Program-made: the position numbers and the translations under genes
The notes under the pieces: generated by a model
Database searches by the model: none
What the model saw: only the letters and a program-made list of their open reading frames with translations
Told to the model about the DNA's origin: nothing
Shown here: positions 32,589 through 44,550 of the stretch, piece after piece
How positions within the stretch are numbered: the stretch's first letter is position 1
Layout: every line of letters begins with the position of its first letter
Assembly: GCF_000219625.1 (NCBI RefSeq)
Contig: NC_018211.1
Coordinates: forward strand, 1,984,001 to 2,048,000
DNA from: Zymoseptoria tritici IPO323
Lineage: Eukaryota > Ascomycota > Dothideomycetes > Mycosphaerellales > Mycosphaerellaceae
Length of the DNA stretch: 64,000 nucleotides
Direction: 5' to 3'

Positions 32589-34250
32589 ATGCGTGCCTTC
32601 TCGATCTCTTTCGCTTTGGCGGCACCTCTGCTGGCTCTCGCAGCACCAGCTAAACGTGCAGGCTCTGACCCGACTGTAACACTGTCTTCAGGCGTCATTG
32701 TTGGCACCGCAACTTCAGTGCTCAATCAACCGAGCGCAACCGGTCTCGTGAACGCCTATCTTGGGATTCCATATGCTCAGAGTCCTCCTCTTCGCTTCGC
32801 GCCACCCACCGCTGCTCAAGCATGGAGCGAGCCGCTCATAGCTCAGAAGTTCCCTCCGAGTTGTCTGCAGCAGTTCTTCCCTGGAGAGGCTGGAGTTAAA
32901 ACCAAAGCGTACTTGAACAACCCGGGAGGACCGCCTCCTGCCGAGAGCGAGGATTGCTTGTACACGAACGTGTATGTACCAGAGGGTACCAAAGCGGGCG
33001 ACAACAAGGCGGTGATGTTCTGGATCTATGGTGGCAACAAGTAGGTTCTCCATCAATTGATCTTTGCACTGCGGCCATCAGTCGTCTAACCTCGCCACCA
33101 CAGCCAATTTGGAACCGGATCACTTGCCTTCTACAACGGCAGCTCCCTCGCAGTCAACCACGATGTCATAATTGTCACCTTTAATTATCGCATGAATATC
33201 TTCGGCTTCTCCAACTCCCCCGAGATTCCAAAGAACTCTCAAAACAGCGGCTACCTCGACCAGCGTTTCGCCCTGCAGTGGGTTCAGGACAACATCCGAG
33301 CTTTCGGCGGTGATCCAGCGAAGGTCACCATCTTTGGAGAGTCTGCCGGCGGATATGGCGTGAAGCAGCTCCTCGCACAACCTCCTTCTCCTCTCCCATT
33401 CCGCGCGGCCATCCTCGAATCTCAAGCCCAAGGAGCGCTCGGCAATGGCGCCGTCAACTACCCAATCGTCCTGGCTCACTTCAACTGCGCCGACATCACA
33501 TGTCTCCGCGCCGTACCAGCTCAGGACATTCTGGACTTCATCACCGACAACGCCCTCGGCTTCTTCGCAGTCGAGGACAACACAAACGTCAACTCCAACT
33601 CTCTCCCATCCATTAGTTCCGGGCAGTTCGCCCCGGTGCCCATCCTCATCGGCACCAACAAAGACGAGTTTACCCTCTTCCTCGACATCCTCGGTCTCAA
33701 CGGTGCTACCTCTCCATCCCAAGTGCCCGGTCTGCCCGCCAACCTTTCTTTAATCGCGAATCCCCTCACAGACCTCTACAACTCCCTCGTGCCGCCGATC
33801 ACAACCCCGATCCTCAGCCGAATCGCCACAGACGCCGTCTTCACCTGTCCCGCCAGCTCGCTCTCCTCAGCCATCGTCTCCGCCGGCCGACAGCCAGTCT
33901 GGAGATACCGCTTCGACGCCGACTTTCCCAACGTGAGATTCTATCCCAACGCTGGAGCGTACCACAGTTCCGAGATCCCAGAGGTTTTCGGAACCTACTT
34001 CGAGAACGCACAAACGACCACAGCGCAGAGGGAGTTGAGTAAGTACATGCAAAGTGCGTGGGCTGGATTCGCAAAGAACCCGACGCAGGGACCTGGTTGG
34101 CCAAAGTTGGGTAGCGCAGGCGGGAAGGAGTTGCAACTCTTGGGCTCGAAAGCGAATGAGAATGGAGGAACGACTGTGTCGTTGACAGAAGCAGATGTGG
34201 CTTGCCCATTGATCTTCCCGGTCGATGTGGCGGCTGGCTTTGCTTACTAG
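32589..34250 (+). CDS. Secreted type-B carboxylesterase/lipase
   Basis: The two exons 32589-33040 and 33104-34250 (intron 63 nt) give 532 residues. The N-terminus MRAFSISFALAAPLLALAAP is a signal peptide, so the enzyme is probably secreted. The fold is the cholinesterase/carboxylesterase type: AYLGIPYAQSP, the SEDCLYTNVYVP block, and WIYGGNNQFGTGS forming the oxyanion hole. This spans the intron, so splicing is essential. The nucleophile is in TIFGESAGGYGVK near residue 231, and the catalytic His is probably in AYHSSEIPEVFG. It hydrolyses carboxylic esters; the substrate cannot be told from sequence. It lies in the same accessory segment as other ester-cleaving enzymes but shows no operon-like coupling. 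Confidence 0.93.
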
Positions 34251-34401
34251 ACCGACCACGATTGGGAAGTGGTCAAGGGAGCCTATACACATAACGACAG
34301 CATCACATGCACCAGAGTCGTCCTCGAGACGCTACGATCAGACGATAGATTCAACACATGACATGCACGATAGAGTAGAGATACACGAAGCAAATAGAAC
34401 A

Positions 34402-36121
34402 TCAGCTCTTGACCTCAAGTCTACACCCTTCCGCACAACTAACCACCAACGTAACTTTCTGCCTCTCCGTCCCGACCTCTGGAAACGCCTCCCCATCCCC
34501 AGCCACTTTCCACTCCCTCCACCGCCTCACCATACCAACAATCACACTCCCCGCCTCCAACAGCGCAAATTCCTGACCCAGACATACCCTCCTCCCACCA
34601 TTGAACGGCAAATACGCCCACCCTGCTTCCGCGAACAGCCGGCCATCATTCTCAAGCCATCTCTCCGGCCGGAAATCCGCTGCGTCGGGGCCAAAGATGT
34701 CTTCTCGTCGATGCATGATGTAGGGACTGTATGCTACCGCTTGTCCTTTGCGGATGAGGATTGGAGAGGTGCGGTCTGGACCGCCGCCGGTGGGGAGGGT
34801 TGTGGTTCGGGAGGCTGTGCGGGAGTTTATGGGCACGGAGGAATAGAGGCGGAGGACTTCTTTGAGGATGGCGTCGAGGTAGCGCATACGTTTTAGTTGG
34901 GCGCGGGATGGTGGACTTGGGTCGGTGCCGCAGATTTGGGTGATTTCTTGGCGGAGGGTGGTGAGGGTTCGGGGGTGGGATGCTAGGAGGCGGCTGGAGT
35001 ATGTCAACATTAGTGGGCGACTGCGGATTCATGCGGGTCAGGACACTTACCACGTCCAACTTAGCAGACAGGCTGTCGTATCCCTCCCAGCCAAGAGGAC
35101 ATTCAGACACTGCTCTCTCAACACCTTCCGATCCTGTGTCTCGGGTAGCAAAGCTCCCAGCACGGAGTAGCCTTCCGTCTCACCCTCGTTCACGTCCTTG
35201 ACCCTCAACGCCTCCTCGATCGCAGCGTCAATGAAGCGATGCACAATCCGACACGACTTCCGAAATCCAGGTCCATCGATCAACCAATACAACCCGCCCA
35301 ACCTCCCTCTCCTAGCCAACCAATCCTGCGCCTCGTCGAAAGCTGCAGCGAAATCATCCATCTCCACTTTCTTTCTCTGCTCATCCTCACCCTCCATTCT
35401 CTTGCCGAAAAGAAGCGACATCGTCGTCTCCAATGTCAACCGAAAGAACAGCGGTTGAAAGTCCACCTCCTCTCCTTCGGGGACATCCCTCAGCATCTTC
35501 CCCACCAAACCATCAATCTCATCCAACATCCGATCCGTATTCTGTTGATAAAACGCCGGCCGCAGCAAAGCGCGAGTGCGTGCCCAGGCAGCGCCATCCT
35601 GCGTGAAAATCCCATCGCCGAGGAGGGCGAAGAAGACTTTCCGCCTCTCACCCAAGTCGAAGTCTGCTCGTTCCATTAGCTCCCAGACCACGCCAAATAC
35701 TGATAGAGGAACGATAATACCTTCGAACTGCGTACTCAGCACAGCTTCCACATTCTCCGGCTCAAAAGTATCGATCCCGCTGATTCCCAGGAGGCGTTGT
35801 TCGAAAGTCCAGTTTCCGGTACTGCGAACTAGGTCGTTGAAGAAATGGAGGAGTCGTTGTTCTTTTGCTACACGGAAAGTTCGGAGGAGGAGGCCCAGTC
35901 CAAGGTAGGAGCTCCCGGCTTCGAGGATGGGGGCTGGTTGGCAGTTGTGGGCTTGGGCGTAGGCGAGGTCGGACTATTGGGTAAGTCAGGTGGGTGGTCG
36001 AGAAGTTGAAGGATGGGAATAGGCAACGCACACGGTTGATATCTCGTCGTTGGAGTACGGTGAAGGCGAGCCATGCTATGGCTGCTGCAGTGATCGTTAG
36101 GAGAAGCGTAGTAAATGCCAT
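34402..36121 (-). CDS. Cytochrome P450, CYP52-like
   Basis: This is a membrane-bound monooxygenase of about 515 residues from four minus-strand exons: 36032-36121, 35721-35973, 35051-35663 and 34402-34993. The introns are 35974-36031, 35664-35720 and 34994-35050. The 57-nt intron 35664-35720 has no stop and is a multiple of three, so naive reading adds 19 residues (starting GIIVPLSVFG) in the middle of TQFEDFDLGERRK. Its GT-AG ends and branch-like GCTAAT argue that it is spliced. An N-terminal anchor is visible (TLLLTITAAAIAWLAFTV). Signature motifs are GDGIFTQDGAAWARTRALLR, the I-helix AGRDTTA, the K-helix EVLR, FRPERW and the heme loop FNGGRRVCLGQ. These resemble CYP52-clan alkane and fatty-acid omega-hydroxylases. 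The exact family needs a tree. Confidence 0.9.
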
Positions 36122-36567
36122 TGTGTCGTTGCGCTATCCGACTTGACGGCTAGTCAGGCTCGTGTCAAGCGATCGTGCAGCAGCCTCACAAGGTACATGT
36201 ATGTAAGCAGGAAAGCCCAGGCACCAATCGACAATCAGCCAAACCATCTAAACAAGGCCAAGTATAACGGCTGTCCTCAAAATGCCGGGAGGTGGATCCG
36301 TGTGTTGGCACATGGACCCGCTGAGGCTGAGGATGCGACAGGGGTACGCGAAATCAATACTTTCGTGCATATTGGCGAAGCACCTGTCAGCTTCGGCCCC
36401 GAATGGTCGTCTTAGCCGTACAGCTTGAGGGCCGAAAATTGCTCGGTGTTGATGGGATCGATATCGATGCCTATGTGCTTGTCAAATGTCAAATCGCTCG
36501 AGGACTGTCGTAAATGGTCAATACAGAGACATCTTAGCACCATGCCATGCCAGAGCTTCACCTCATT
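36122..36567. other. Intergenic region (~0.45 kb)
   Basis: This lies between two minus-strand genes: the P450 promoter and the 3' flank of the type I membrane protein gene. Nothing specific is seen. Confidence 0.4.
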
Positions 36568-38138
36568 TCAGGGCAACTCCGCAATCCTCGGTTGACCTCC
36601 CTCCTTCTTCTGCCCTTCGTCCCCAGCCAACTCAAGCGGTTCCATTTTCCCTCCCTCCTCGACCGTAGCAGGTAGCTGAAAGGCCTTGTCCTTCGCCTCC
36701 AATTCTCCCACCTGGCTGCCATCAACTCCCAACTCATGAACCTTCCCTGGCCCCAGCTTCTTACTCGACTCGCCCGGTAATTCAGCTTTCTCGCCACCCA
36801 AACCTCCCGTATTTGTGTCGCTCTGAGCGGTCAAACGCCGTGCTTTTCGCTTCCGCCAACGGTAGATTACCACCCCGCCCACCACCAGTACGATAGCCGC
36901 GATGATGCCTACGACGATACCGACGATGTCGCCGACTGTGAGACTAATTTCCACCACGGAAGACTCCGTGGATGCTGGAGCTGGAGCCGGTGTAGAGGTC
37001 ACATTGTAGGCGACAGGGGTCGGTTCCGGAGCAGGTGAGGGTTTCAGGCTGTCCGCTCGGATGTTCTCGATGCGGAGACAGGAGAGTTCGGCTTTGGAGG
37101 AGGAGATTCGAGTGGTGGCGATGTTTTGGGCGAAGTCGGCGACGGGCATGAAGACCTAGATTATGGTTATCAGACAGGTGGGAAGGGAGGCGGGAGGGTT
37201 GCGGTGAACGAACGAAGAGAAGTGGTGTCACGGCTTGGATCCATGATGTGTATACGCTTTCGGAATTGTTGTTGTAGATGCTCACGGCGCCTTGCCAGGT
37301 CTCATTGAGAGTGCAGTTTGGGTTTAGGACTGTGTTGTAGTTTTCGCCGTTGGAGGTGAGAGGAAATCCAAGGGCTTGGACTGCTCTGTAGTCTATCAGC
37401 ATGTTACTTCGAGTCGTATCGCGTAGTGGACGTACGACTCATCGAAGAAGTATGAGCAGTCTCTCGGGAAGTTGTCGCGAAGATTTCCGGCGAGAGTGTT
37501 GCAGAGACCTGGCAGACTCGTATTTGTCAAATTCGAGCCTGGTCCGATCCTATCAGGCGTGGTGAGCCAGTTGGCATGTTGCTCGGTCACGGCTGCGAGG
37601 GCGTTGGAACATTTCTCGTCAAGAGCTGATGAGCATGTGCCGTCATCGTCCTGGCCTCGAAGTAGAGTGTTGTAGTTTAGAGAGAAGCCCAGAATGGCGC
37701 AGACCTACAAACGTATCAGCCAGCGAGTCGAGCAGCTTTCATATCATGGCTGCTCACATCGTAACCAAGGGAGAAGTCTCCAGAATAGTTCGCTCCAAAA
37801 GTATTATACCACAAACCGTAGCTCGATGAGGTCGCGTTGAGCGAGGAGTTGCCAATGTCAGGAGCAGAGTGCACAGTAACAGCAAGACCCGAGTCTTGAG
37901 TTCGTCCAGTGTTTTGCTGCCCCGTCTGAGGCCCTTGAAGGACGTTCGGATTGATGTAGAAGATGCCTGTCGCATTGGCGTCCTCAAATGTCTTGCCGCA
38001 GATCGTCGAGGATCCAGCCTCCAATTTACTGGCTAAAGCCCATAGCGGCGCTGTCGTATTTTCATTGCTCGTCTGTGCAGCTGCGAGTCGTGATGAGGCC
38101 AGCACTAGAGTCAGCGAGCAGAAAAGCCGTTTCTTCAT
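36568..38138 (-). CDS. Secreted-domain type I membrane protein, unknown function
   Basis: The four minus-strand exons 37758-38138, 37436-37704, 37232-37385 and 36568-37155 give 463 residues; the introns of 53, 50 and 76 nt keep frame. A signal peptide (KKRLFCSLTLVLASSRLAAA) leads to an extracellular domain with many N-glycosylation sequons (NENTT, NATG, NSSLNATSS, NYSG, NLTNTS, NETW) and several cysteines (STICGK, GTCSS, EKCSN, LCNTL, DCSYF, NCTLN, LSCLR). A Pro/Ala/Thr-rich stalk (PSPAPEPTPVAYN) precedes one TM helix near residues 325-350 (IVGIVVGIIAAIVLVVGGVV) stopped by YRWRKRKARR, and a ~110-residue acidic cytosolic tail follows. The architecture resembles fungal wall-stress sensors and SKG6/Mid2-like proteins, but I recognise no defining domain. 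Confidence 0.78.
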
Positions 38139-39072
38139 GGCGACGAGCGGATGTAAAAGCGTGGAGAGGAGGATTCAGGATATCTATGTCAGTCCTCCTC
38201 TCAGTAGTTTCACCGGTTTCCGAGCCCATGTCGGATGGGTGCTCGGACTGTCGGACATGCCGATTGTGGAGATGCATGGCGTTAGCGAGAGAGCACCGCG
38301 TCGTTGGCAGTTTGAATTGGTTGGTTCAGGGCTTCTGGAAGCGATGCATCTGGACATGTTCGGAGTGCAGCCGTTGTCGGTGGCTTTGGTTGGGCAAGCG
38401 AAGGATGCAACCTCCGGTAGAATTGCCGGGATTGAGCGGGAGGGTTGCATAATGTCTGTCGTTGTCGCGTGCAAAAGCGATGATGTCCTTCAAGGGGCGA
38501 CTGACAGGTATTGCCAGTGTGAGCTACTGTACATCGAGGCTGCTCTGCCCATCTGCCCGGATGGGCCCATACCTGTGCCAAACGGACATGTCAACATTTG
38601 AAGCGGAGCCTTTAATGCGTGCAAATGATGGAGGATGATCATCGAGTCGTCTCCGATTACCGGCCTTGAGGAATGTCGCTCTCTTGAGTCTTGAGATGTA
38701 CTTGCCGGTATTCCAGTTGAGCAAAGATGTGATGATGTCTGAAGAGAGGGAAGGATCAAGGAGGTGAGAGTTCTGTGAAGTTGTGTGTGGATCAAAGATT
38801 ATCCGGCCTTCCGAGGTTGGACTTGGTTAGACTTCACCTTGCTGGTCACATCCATTGGCCCGCTCCTTGTTGTTGATACGGACACAGACGTTATACATCG
38901 TCGAAGGAATATCAGTTCGTAGGAATCGAGCTCGAGAAAGAGTAGCGGGGCAAGAAACTGCCAGCTCATCAAGCCGCAGACATCTCTACCAAGCAGGGAC
39001 CTCTCTCGTCCTCGATATCGGACACAGCCACCAAGCACAGACACAGAACAGACCCAGGAGACAGAAGTGAAG
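38139..39072. promoter_or_regulatory. Divergent intergenic region (~0.93 kb)
   Basis: This separates the starts of the type I membrane protein (minus) and the alpha/beta hydrolase (plus). Long frames here have no domain and overlap in several phases, so I call no gene. Confidence 0.4.
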
Positions 39073-40463
39073 ATGCCTCTCAGATCGGATCTGCAGCTCG
39101 ATGCGAAGCTGTTCCGCTCGGACCAGGTCAGCGAGCAAACTGCCAAGTTCAATGCTCAATTGGGAGAAATCATGAAGAGTGGGCCGAAGTGGTATGAGGT
39201 ATGTTGAAGGTCTCTCAAGATCGAGGAGTTGGAAAGTGTGATTCGTCTCTCAAAGGGCTCCATCGATGGTCATAGCAGAGAATACTGCCCGATATGGCAG
39301 AGGGCTGAAATACAGGTAACAGGTCGGAGCCGAAAAATACCGACAAATGCGCTGGAACGGAGAGACGCCGTGAGTACTCTTCTACCCAAGATCATGCCCG
39401 CGCCTATCTCCACCGCGCTCACAATCTCCAGCCTCCCCAAGCCCCGCGTACTCGACTCCGCTCAAACCGGCACCATCCCCTCCCGCGATGCAGGCCGCAA
39501 CCTTCCCACCCGCATCTTCCGCCCTTCCTCTGGCGCCGCGCCCAGATCCCTCTTCCTCCACATCCACGGCGGCGGCTGGGTGCTCCAATCGGAAGCCTAC
39601 CAAGACATAATGCTGCAATCCTACGCAGACCGCTCTTCTCTCCTCGTCATCTCCGTCGGGTATCGTCTCGCTCCCGAGGACCCGTACCCGAAGGGCAACG
39701 AGGACTGTTACGATGCCGCGGGGTGGTTGGTGGATCACGCGAAGGAGGAGTTTGGAGTCGAGTTGGAATTCATTGGAGGAGACTCCGCGGGAGCGCATTT
39801 GAGTGCGCTGACGTGTTTCTGGTTGATGGAGAATCGAAGGGAGTGGAAGGGAAAGGGATTGGTTTTGAGTTTTGGAGCGTTTGAGTTGAGTGGGTTTTTG
39901 CCGCATGTGTGAGTTCTGATGTCTGAGGGAGATCGCACTCAGGATGTCTTACTGACTGTCTTCTTCACAGCCACAATATCGAAGCACCTGTCGTGATTGA
40001 TCACGATATTATGACCAAGTTCATACGTCCTCTACCTCTTCACTTCCATCACTCTCAAGCTAACTGTGCCATTCCAGATACATCGAAGCCTACCTGCCGA
40101 ACAGAACCGCCGAACAACGCCGCGATCCATGGATCAGCCCTCTTTACGCCGACTTGGCTAAGATGAATGTAAGCAGCATGCCTTCATGATCGGTCCACTC
40201 TTCAGCGATGCTCTATCAGCCCAGACCACCTCTGCTGACGGCCTCAATAGTTGCCACCAGCCCTTTTCCTCTGCGGCACCGCCGACCCGCTCCTCGACGA
40301 CAGCGTCTTCATGTCCGCGAAGTGGGCCATGTCGGGCGCAGAGAGCATACTCAAGATCTACCCGGGAGGATGCCATGGATTTACATTCTTCCCCGTGGGA
40401 CAGACAGAAACGACGGAAGCTGCGTTGAAGGACATCGAGACTTTTGTCACGGAAAGGCTGTAG
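39073..40463 (+). CDS. Alpha/beta hydrolase, HSL-type (GDXG) esterase
   Basis: The six exons 39073-39198, 39323-39369, 39432-39908, 39971-40018, 40078-40168 and 40251-40463 give 333 residues with frame kept at every junction. The fold is alpha/beta hydrolase_3. The oxyanion motif is HIHGGGWV near residue 103, SVGYRLAPEDPYP follows, and the nucleophile lies in GGDSAGAHL near 174. The acid is probably the Asp in CGTADPLLDD and the base the His in YPGGCHGFTF. There is no signal peptide, so it is likely cytosolic. The donor at 40019 (GTTCAT) is weak, but it is the only one that preserves frame into KYIEAYLPNRT. Exons 2 and 4 are under 50 nt and easily missed. The substrate is unknown; the family acts on short-chain esters and lactones. 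Confidence 0.88.
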
Positions 40464-40944
40464 ATCTGAATGACCCATGATACTGTAGACTGAAAGGATG
40501 GGGCGTGCGCTACTGAGGCGTCAAGGTATACGACCTACACATTTTTTGGATCTCAAAGGGATTTGAGTAGTCGTGATGCTCTGCAGCTCCATGTATGTAC
40601 GCTTTCCGGCCGCTCTCCGGCTACATGGCTTTTGGAGCAAGCAAGCAACCTCACCTTTCCCTCTTCCCCTCTTCAACACCGACAAGCTCCACCTCTCCCT
40701 ACAGAACGATCGACCGACGTTCGAAACTGGTGTTGACGTCGTGGAGCAGCATGATAACAGAACCGGCACCGTAGCTAGCAAAGGTACAGTACGGAAGCTG
40801 ATTTCTACTGCTTCTTCCACAGCCCGATCTCATCCTCCTCCACTCCCACAAACAAGACCGAACCACTCCTCGACAAGGAATCCAATTTCTCCACCCATCA
40901 TTTCCGCCAGACTCCATCTCTATTCCTCCTCCCGTCCCTTCAAC
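40464..40944. other. Intergenic region (~0.48 kb)
   Basis: This is the promoter and 5' UTR of the dehydrogenase gene that follows. No coding signal is supported. Confidence 0.4.
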
Positions 40945-41908
40945 ATGTCCCAACCCATCAATCAAAACAATCGGCTACATCGGCCTCGGCAACGCCGGCT
41001 ACCTCATGTCTTCTAACCTCCCCAGACAATCCTACAACCTGATCGTCCACGACGCCAATGCCGCTCTTCCCGCTCGCGCCGCTGCTTCCTGGCCCAACAC
41101 CAGCGTCGCGGACACCTCGGATCCAGCCACGGCGTTCGCAACATGCGACCTGCTCATCACCATGCTTCCCAACGGACACATTGTGCGGGACGTGCTACTC
41201 GGCAAGGATGGTAGCCAGGGATTTGCCGCCGGACTGAAGAAGGGAACGGTAGTGATCGATACATCTTCCTCCTCACCATACCACACGCAGACTCTCGGCA
41301 AAGACCTAGCCGAACTGGGAATCGTACTAGTCGACGCACCGATCACGCAGACGTATATGCACGCCACAGACTTCGGGGAGTCCACCCTCATGGTCGGGTG
41401 TGATGATCTCGTCGTCTTCTCGCGGGTCGAGCCAGTGCTGAAATGTATGGCGAGCTACATCTTCCACACGGGCGGTCTCGGCTCCGGCCACGCGATGAAG
41501 ACTTACAACAACTACATCATGGCGTCTTCGATCGTGGCGTTGTGCGATAGTCTGGTGAGCGGACAGAAGCAATTCGGCCTCAAACCGGCGATGATGTTGG
41601 ATGTGTTGAATGTCGGGACGGGAGTGTGTTTTCCTACGCTCAAAACGTTCCGACGGGATGGGTTGACGAGAAGGTACAATTCGGGGTTCGGATTGGGGCT
41701 CTTGGTGGAGGATTTGGGCATTACGGAGGAGGTGATGAAGGGTGGATTGGAGACGAGGTTGCCAGGGGTTTTGGGGGAATATCTGCGGGATGCGTTGGGA
41801 GAGGTGGAGGGAGGGGTGAAGATTGAGAAGACGGAGGAGGTGAGGGAGATTGGGAAGGAGGACTTTGAGCATCGGTTAAAGGGACTGAATCGGTCGAGTG
41901 AGATCTAG
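40945..41908 (+). CDS. Beta-hydroxyacid (3-hydroxyisobutyrate-type) dehydrogenase with an apparent 5' frameshift
   Basis: This is an NAD(P)-dependent dehydrogenase of the 6PGDH/3-hydroxyisobutyrate family, about 320 residues. The Rossmann motif TIGYIGLGNAGYLMSSNL is followed by CDLLITMLPNG, then VVIDTSSSSPYHTQ, VDAPITQT (substrate loop) and HTGGLGSGHAMKTYNNYIM with the conserved catalytic Lys. The best start, ATG at 40945 (MSQP), is one base out of frame with the Rossmann fold. A run of three C at 40954-40956 would have to be two for MSQPSIKTIGYIGLGN to read through. The ATG at 41006 is in frame but loses the dinucleotide site. The cause may be a sequencing error, a recent null allele, or an upstream exon I cannot find. 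The rest is intact, so I annotate it as CDS with a caveat. Confidence 0.8.
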
Positions 41909-42637
41909 ATGCATAGATTGTGTACGTGCTTTTGACTTCATCCCAAATGTTGTGGTATGAGTCAAGGTACAGAGGCTCACGAGTCGGGATCTGCGCAACT
42001 GCCGGAACCATGGGAAATTTCTCGAGCTTATTGTATATTGTATAGATTACTTGCTCTGCCTCGCGCAATAGAAGAGTGCAAAAGCCGCCAGACGCCAGCC
42101 GAACGATGATGGAACTTGATGTAGTGAGGGTATCTCCTTTGACCGCCATGTCATGCTCAGAGCTTGTGTGCATGGAATCGCAGTTCCGGTGGAATAATGA
42201 TGTAGTGTGGTGTGGAATGAAATGCTCGCTGGGCCGCTTTGTCTTTCCAAAGCTGTCGTTGATGTGGAAAGGAAAAATTGTATTTGTCGGTTGTAGTGGT
42301 TGTAGTGGTTGAAGTAAGATGTGAATGAATGATGGAGATTTGTTTGCTGGTAGGCCTCGCTGTCATCTGCCGGGATGTCGAGCGTATCTCATCTGATGAT
42401 TCGTGGTGGGTGTATTGCGAAGATGGAAGCTCAATTTTTCCCGCCTGACAAGACTCTCTAAATGTCTCGTGTGTCTGAGCCTGTGATCTGATGCGTCTTC
42501 GTCGGATGTAGCACACGTATAGCATCGATCTGTAGCATCTGGGATATCACATGTCAGCTTCATGTCACCGCAATCTCGAGCACAGTCGCAATGAGCACTC
42601 ACCTCGTCGCGCCATAGATCCTCATCCTCTAATCCCT
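41909..42637. other. Convergent intergenic region (~0.73 kb)
   Basis: This lies between the 3' ends of the dehydrogenase (plus) and the small secreted protein (minus). Nothing is recognised. Confidence 0.4.
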
Positions 42638-43042
42638 CTACTGCGAGCCGATCTCACACTTCAGACTCAAATCTGATGCCTTCTGATACTCCGATCCACC
42701 GGCAATATCCAGCAGCCGGCTAGGCGTCTTCTTCGTCAAGAACAGTCCCACCACCGAGTTACCCTTCTTGTCGGTCCAGTGTGGCTTGCACACCACCTTG
42801 CCTTTCAGACCCTTGGTGTGCTCCAGGTAGAGAGCTTGCACGTCCTTGAGGCCTTTGATGTTAAGTGGGTAGTTGAAGTCGAAGGCGTAGGATTGGTTGC
42901 AAGGTGTGCCGGAGTGGTCCCAAGTTGCTTCGATTGCGACGATGACGGTGGGAGCTTTGGAGGCGTCGCCCAGGGCGGAAGGGAGGGCAAGGGTGGTGAG
43001 AGGCAGAGCCAGGGTGAGGAGTGCAGTGATGATGGAAGGCAT
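42638..43042 (-). CDS. Small secreted protein, candidate effector
   Basis: This single exon encodes 134 residues. The ATG at 43042 is chosen because it begins a clear signal peptide (MPSIITALLTLALPLTTLAL, cleaved near ALPSALG). The frame stays open for 59 more codons upstream, but those are His/Ser/Arg-rich and look like UTR. The mature protein of about 110 residues has three cysteines (GTPCNQS, KVVCKPHW, LKCEIGS), an aromatic stretch YAFDFNYPL and a Lys-rich centre. There is no TM or GPI signal. I recognise no family. Size, secretion and lack of known domain fit a fungal effector candidate, but three cysteines is few for an apoplastic effector. Other short secreted proteins are possible. Confidence 0.72.
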   Translation of the reverse strand: MPSIITALLTLALPLTTLALPSALGDASKAPTVIVAIEATWDHSGTPCNQSYAFDFNYPLNIKGLKDVQALYLEHTKGLKGKVVCKPHWTDKKGNSVVGLFLTKKTPSRLLDIAGGSEYQKASDLSLKCEIGSQ

Positions 43043-44550
43043 GCTGATGGTTGGAAGGTGTTTTGATTTGGTGGAATGTGGATGTCCGTGTCGAGTATCG
43101 ATGGTCGAGGTTGATGTCGAGTGAGCGTGATGTCTTGATGTTCCTGATCGGCGACGTTGTTGTTGTAGTAATCGAAAAGATGAATGACAGCTGGGAGCGC
43201 GAGTCAAGGCATGTGACACGACGTCGTGGTCTTATGGCAATCGCAATGAATGGCGCGTGAAAGTGTAGGAATGTGGTTCTGCCAGCAGAAGGATGGGAGT
43301 GGATGAGCCTCACAAGAGAGAAAGTAGAGAAGTAAGCAGTGCGGTGCTCGTGAACCTAACTCTGCCTGTGCTTGGGGTTACCATCATCTTCGCTCCCCTA
43401 TCATTCGACCGTCGATGGCATCCCAGATCCCTGACACTGTTTGATGAAGTAGCGTCGAATTGACAGCTCGTGATCAGTGCTTCTGCGCCTGTTCCTTGTG
43501 GCATGTGCTTCTTTCTGTCGCATTGCAAATTTGAGACACTCGGTATTTGGTCTGCACAGCAATATCGTGAATGGTACGCTTGCTAATGGAACGTACCAGA
43601 TCCTATGATCCTCCAAAGTACCAAGCATCAGCCACATGAGGTTCGAAATAGATCTTTTACACTTCGATGGTAGGGTGATGACATGCCGGAAAGGTACAGC
43701 TTGCAAGGAAGATGTTCAGCCGAAATGACCATCACACGTTTCTGCAAGGGCTGGAAATGTGAATTTCAGGCATGCTGCGACCGGCAATCGCCGGAGACGA
43801 AGAGTTGCGAAACTCAATTGTGAGGCTTAGACGCGTTGCTTGACAACCTGCGTAATGCTTGTCAAGGTTATGTGGCGATGCGACCACATGGCCAGATTGG
43901 GAGACGCGACGAAAGGTCCGCCCCTGTGGAACAGAACGAAGAGCATTGGGATTCGTGGCACATTCCCGTTTCAGAGTAGCGGGCAGGCATACATTCCAAA
44001 CGAGGTTTCAAGCCATATCCCAGAGTGCTCCTCATTGCCTTGATGAGAGCTTGTGCTGTCGATTCTGAAAGGCACAATATCCATGGCGGATCACAGATCG
44101 TCCGGCTGGAAGACAGACTGCAGGTCATCGCGGCAGGCAGATCCATCGGAAGACGTGCAGCAGCTCAAGATGAGCGTGGAAGAGAGCAAAGACCGAGGAG
44201 AGGTCAGGCAAAGCCATCGATCAGGCGAAGCAGCCGGTCTGGTACAGAATCAGTGAACATGTGAAAGGAGAAGTTGTCGCAGACAATGACAGGAACCGGC
44301 TCAAAGCAATGCCGCGTCAAATGCCTCATCGTCTGCAGGCACTGGACGGTGGTCAAGTTGATGGAGGGAAGATGAAAGCAGCTCGCAGTTGCGAGGAAAG
44401 ACGGGACGGGCGGGGAGCTGAAATCTGCTGACTCAGCGTCATTGAGCCTCAGGCTCCAATTCGCGCTCTTTCATTGTCGCAAACCTCGAAAAGTTGAACC
44501 GACGATTCTACAGCCTCATTCACCACTTGCAAATCTCACATTCCTTCATC
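43043..44550. other. Intergenic region (~1.5 kb)
   Basis: This covers upstream regions of the secreted protein (minus) and CWC2 (plus). Several short overlapping frames exist, none with a domain, a good start or splice logic. Confidence 0.4.

Noticed and set aside
37963..38601. 212-codon plus-strand frame upstream of the alpha/beta hydrolase
   Set aside because: Begins antisense to the type I membrane protein's first exon and has no domain beyond it.
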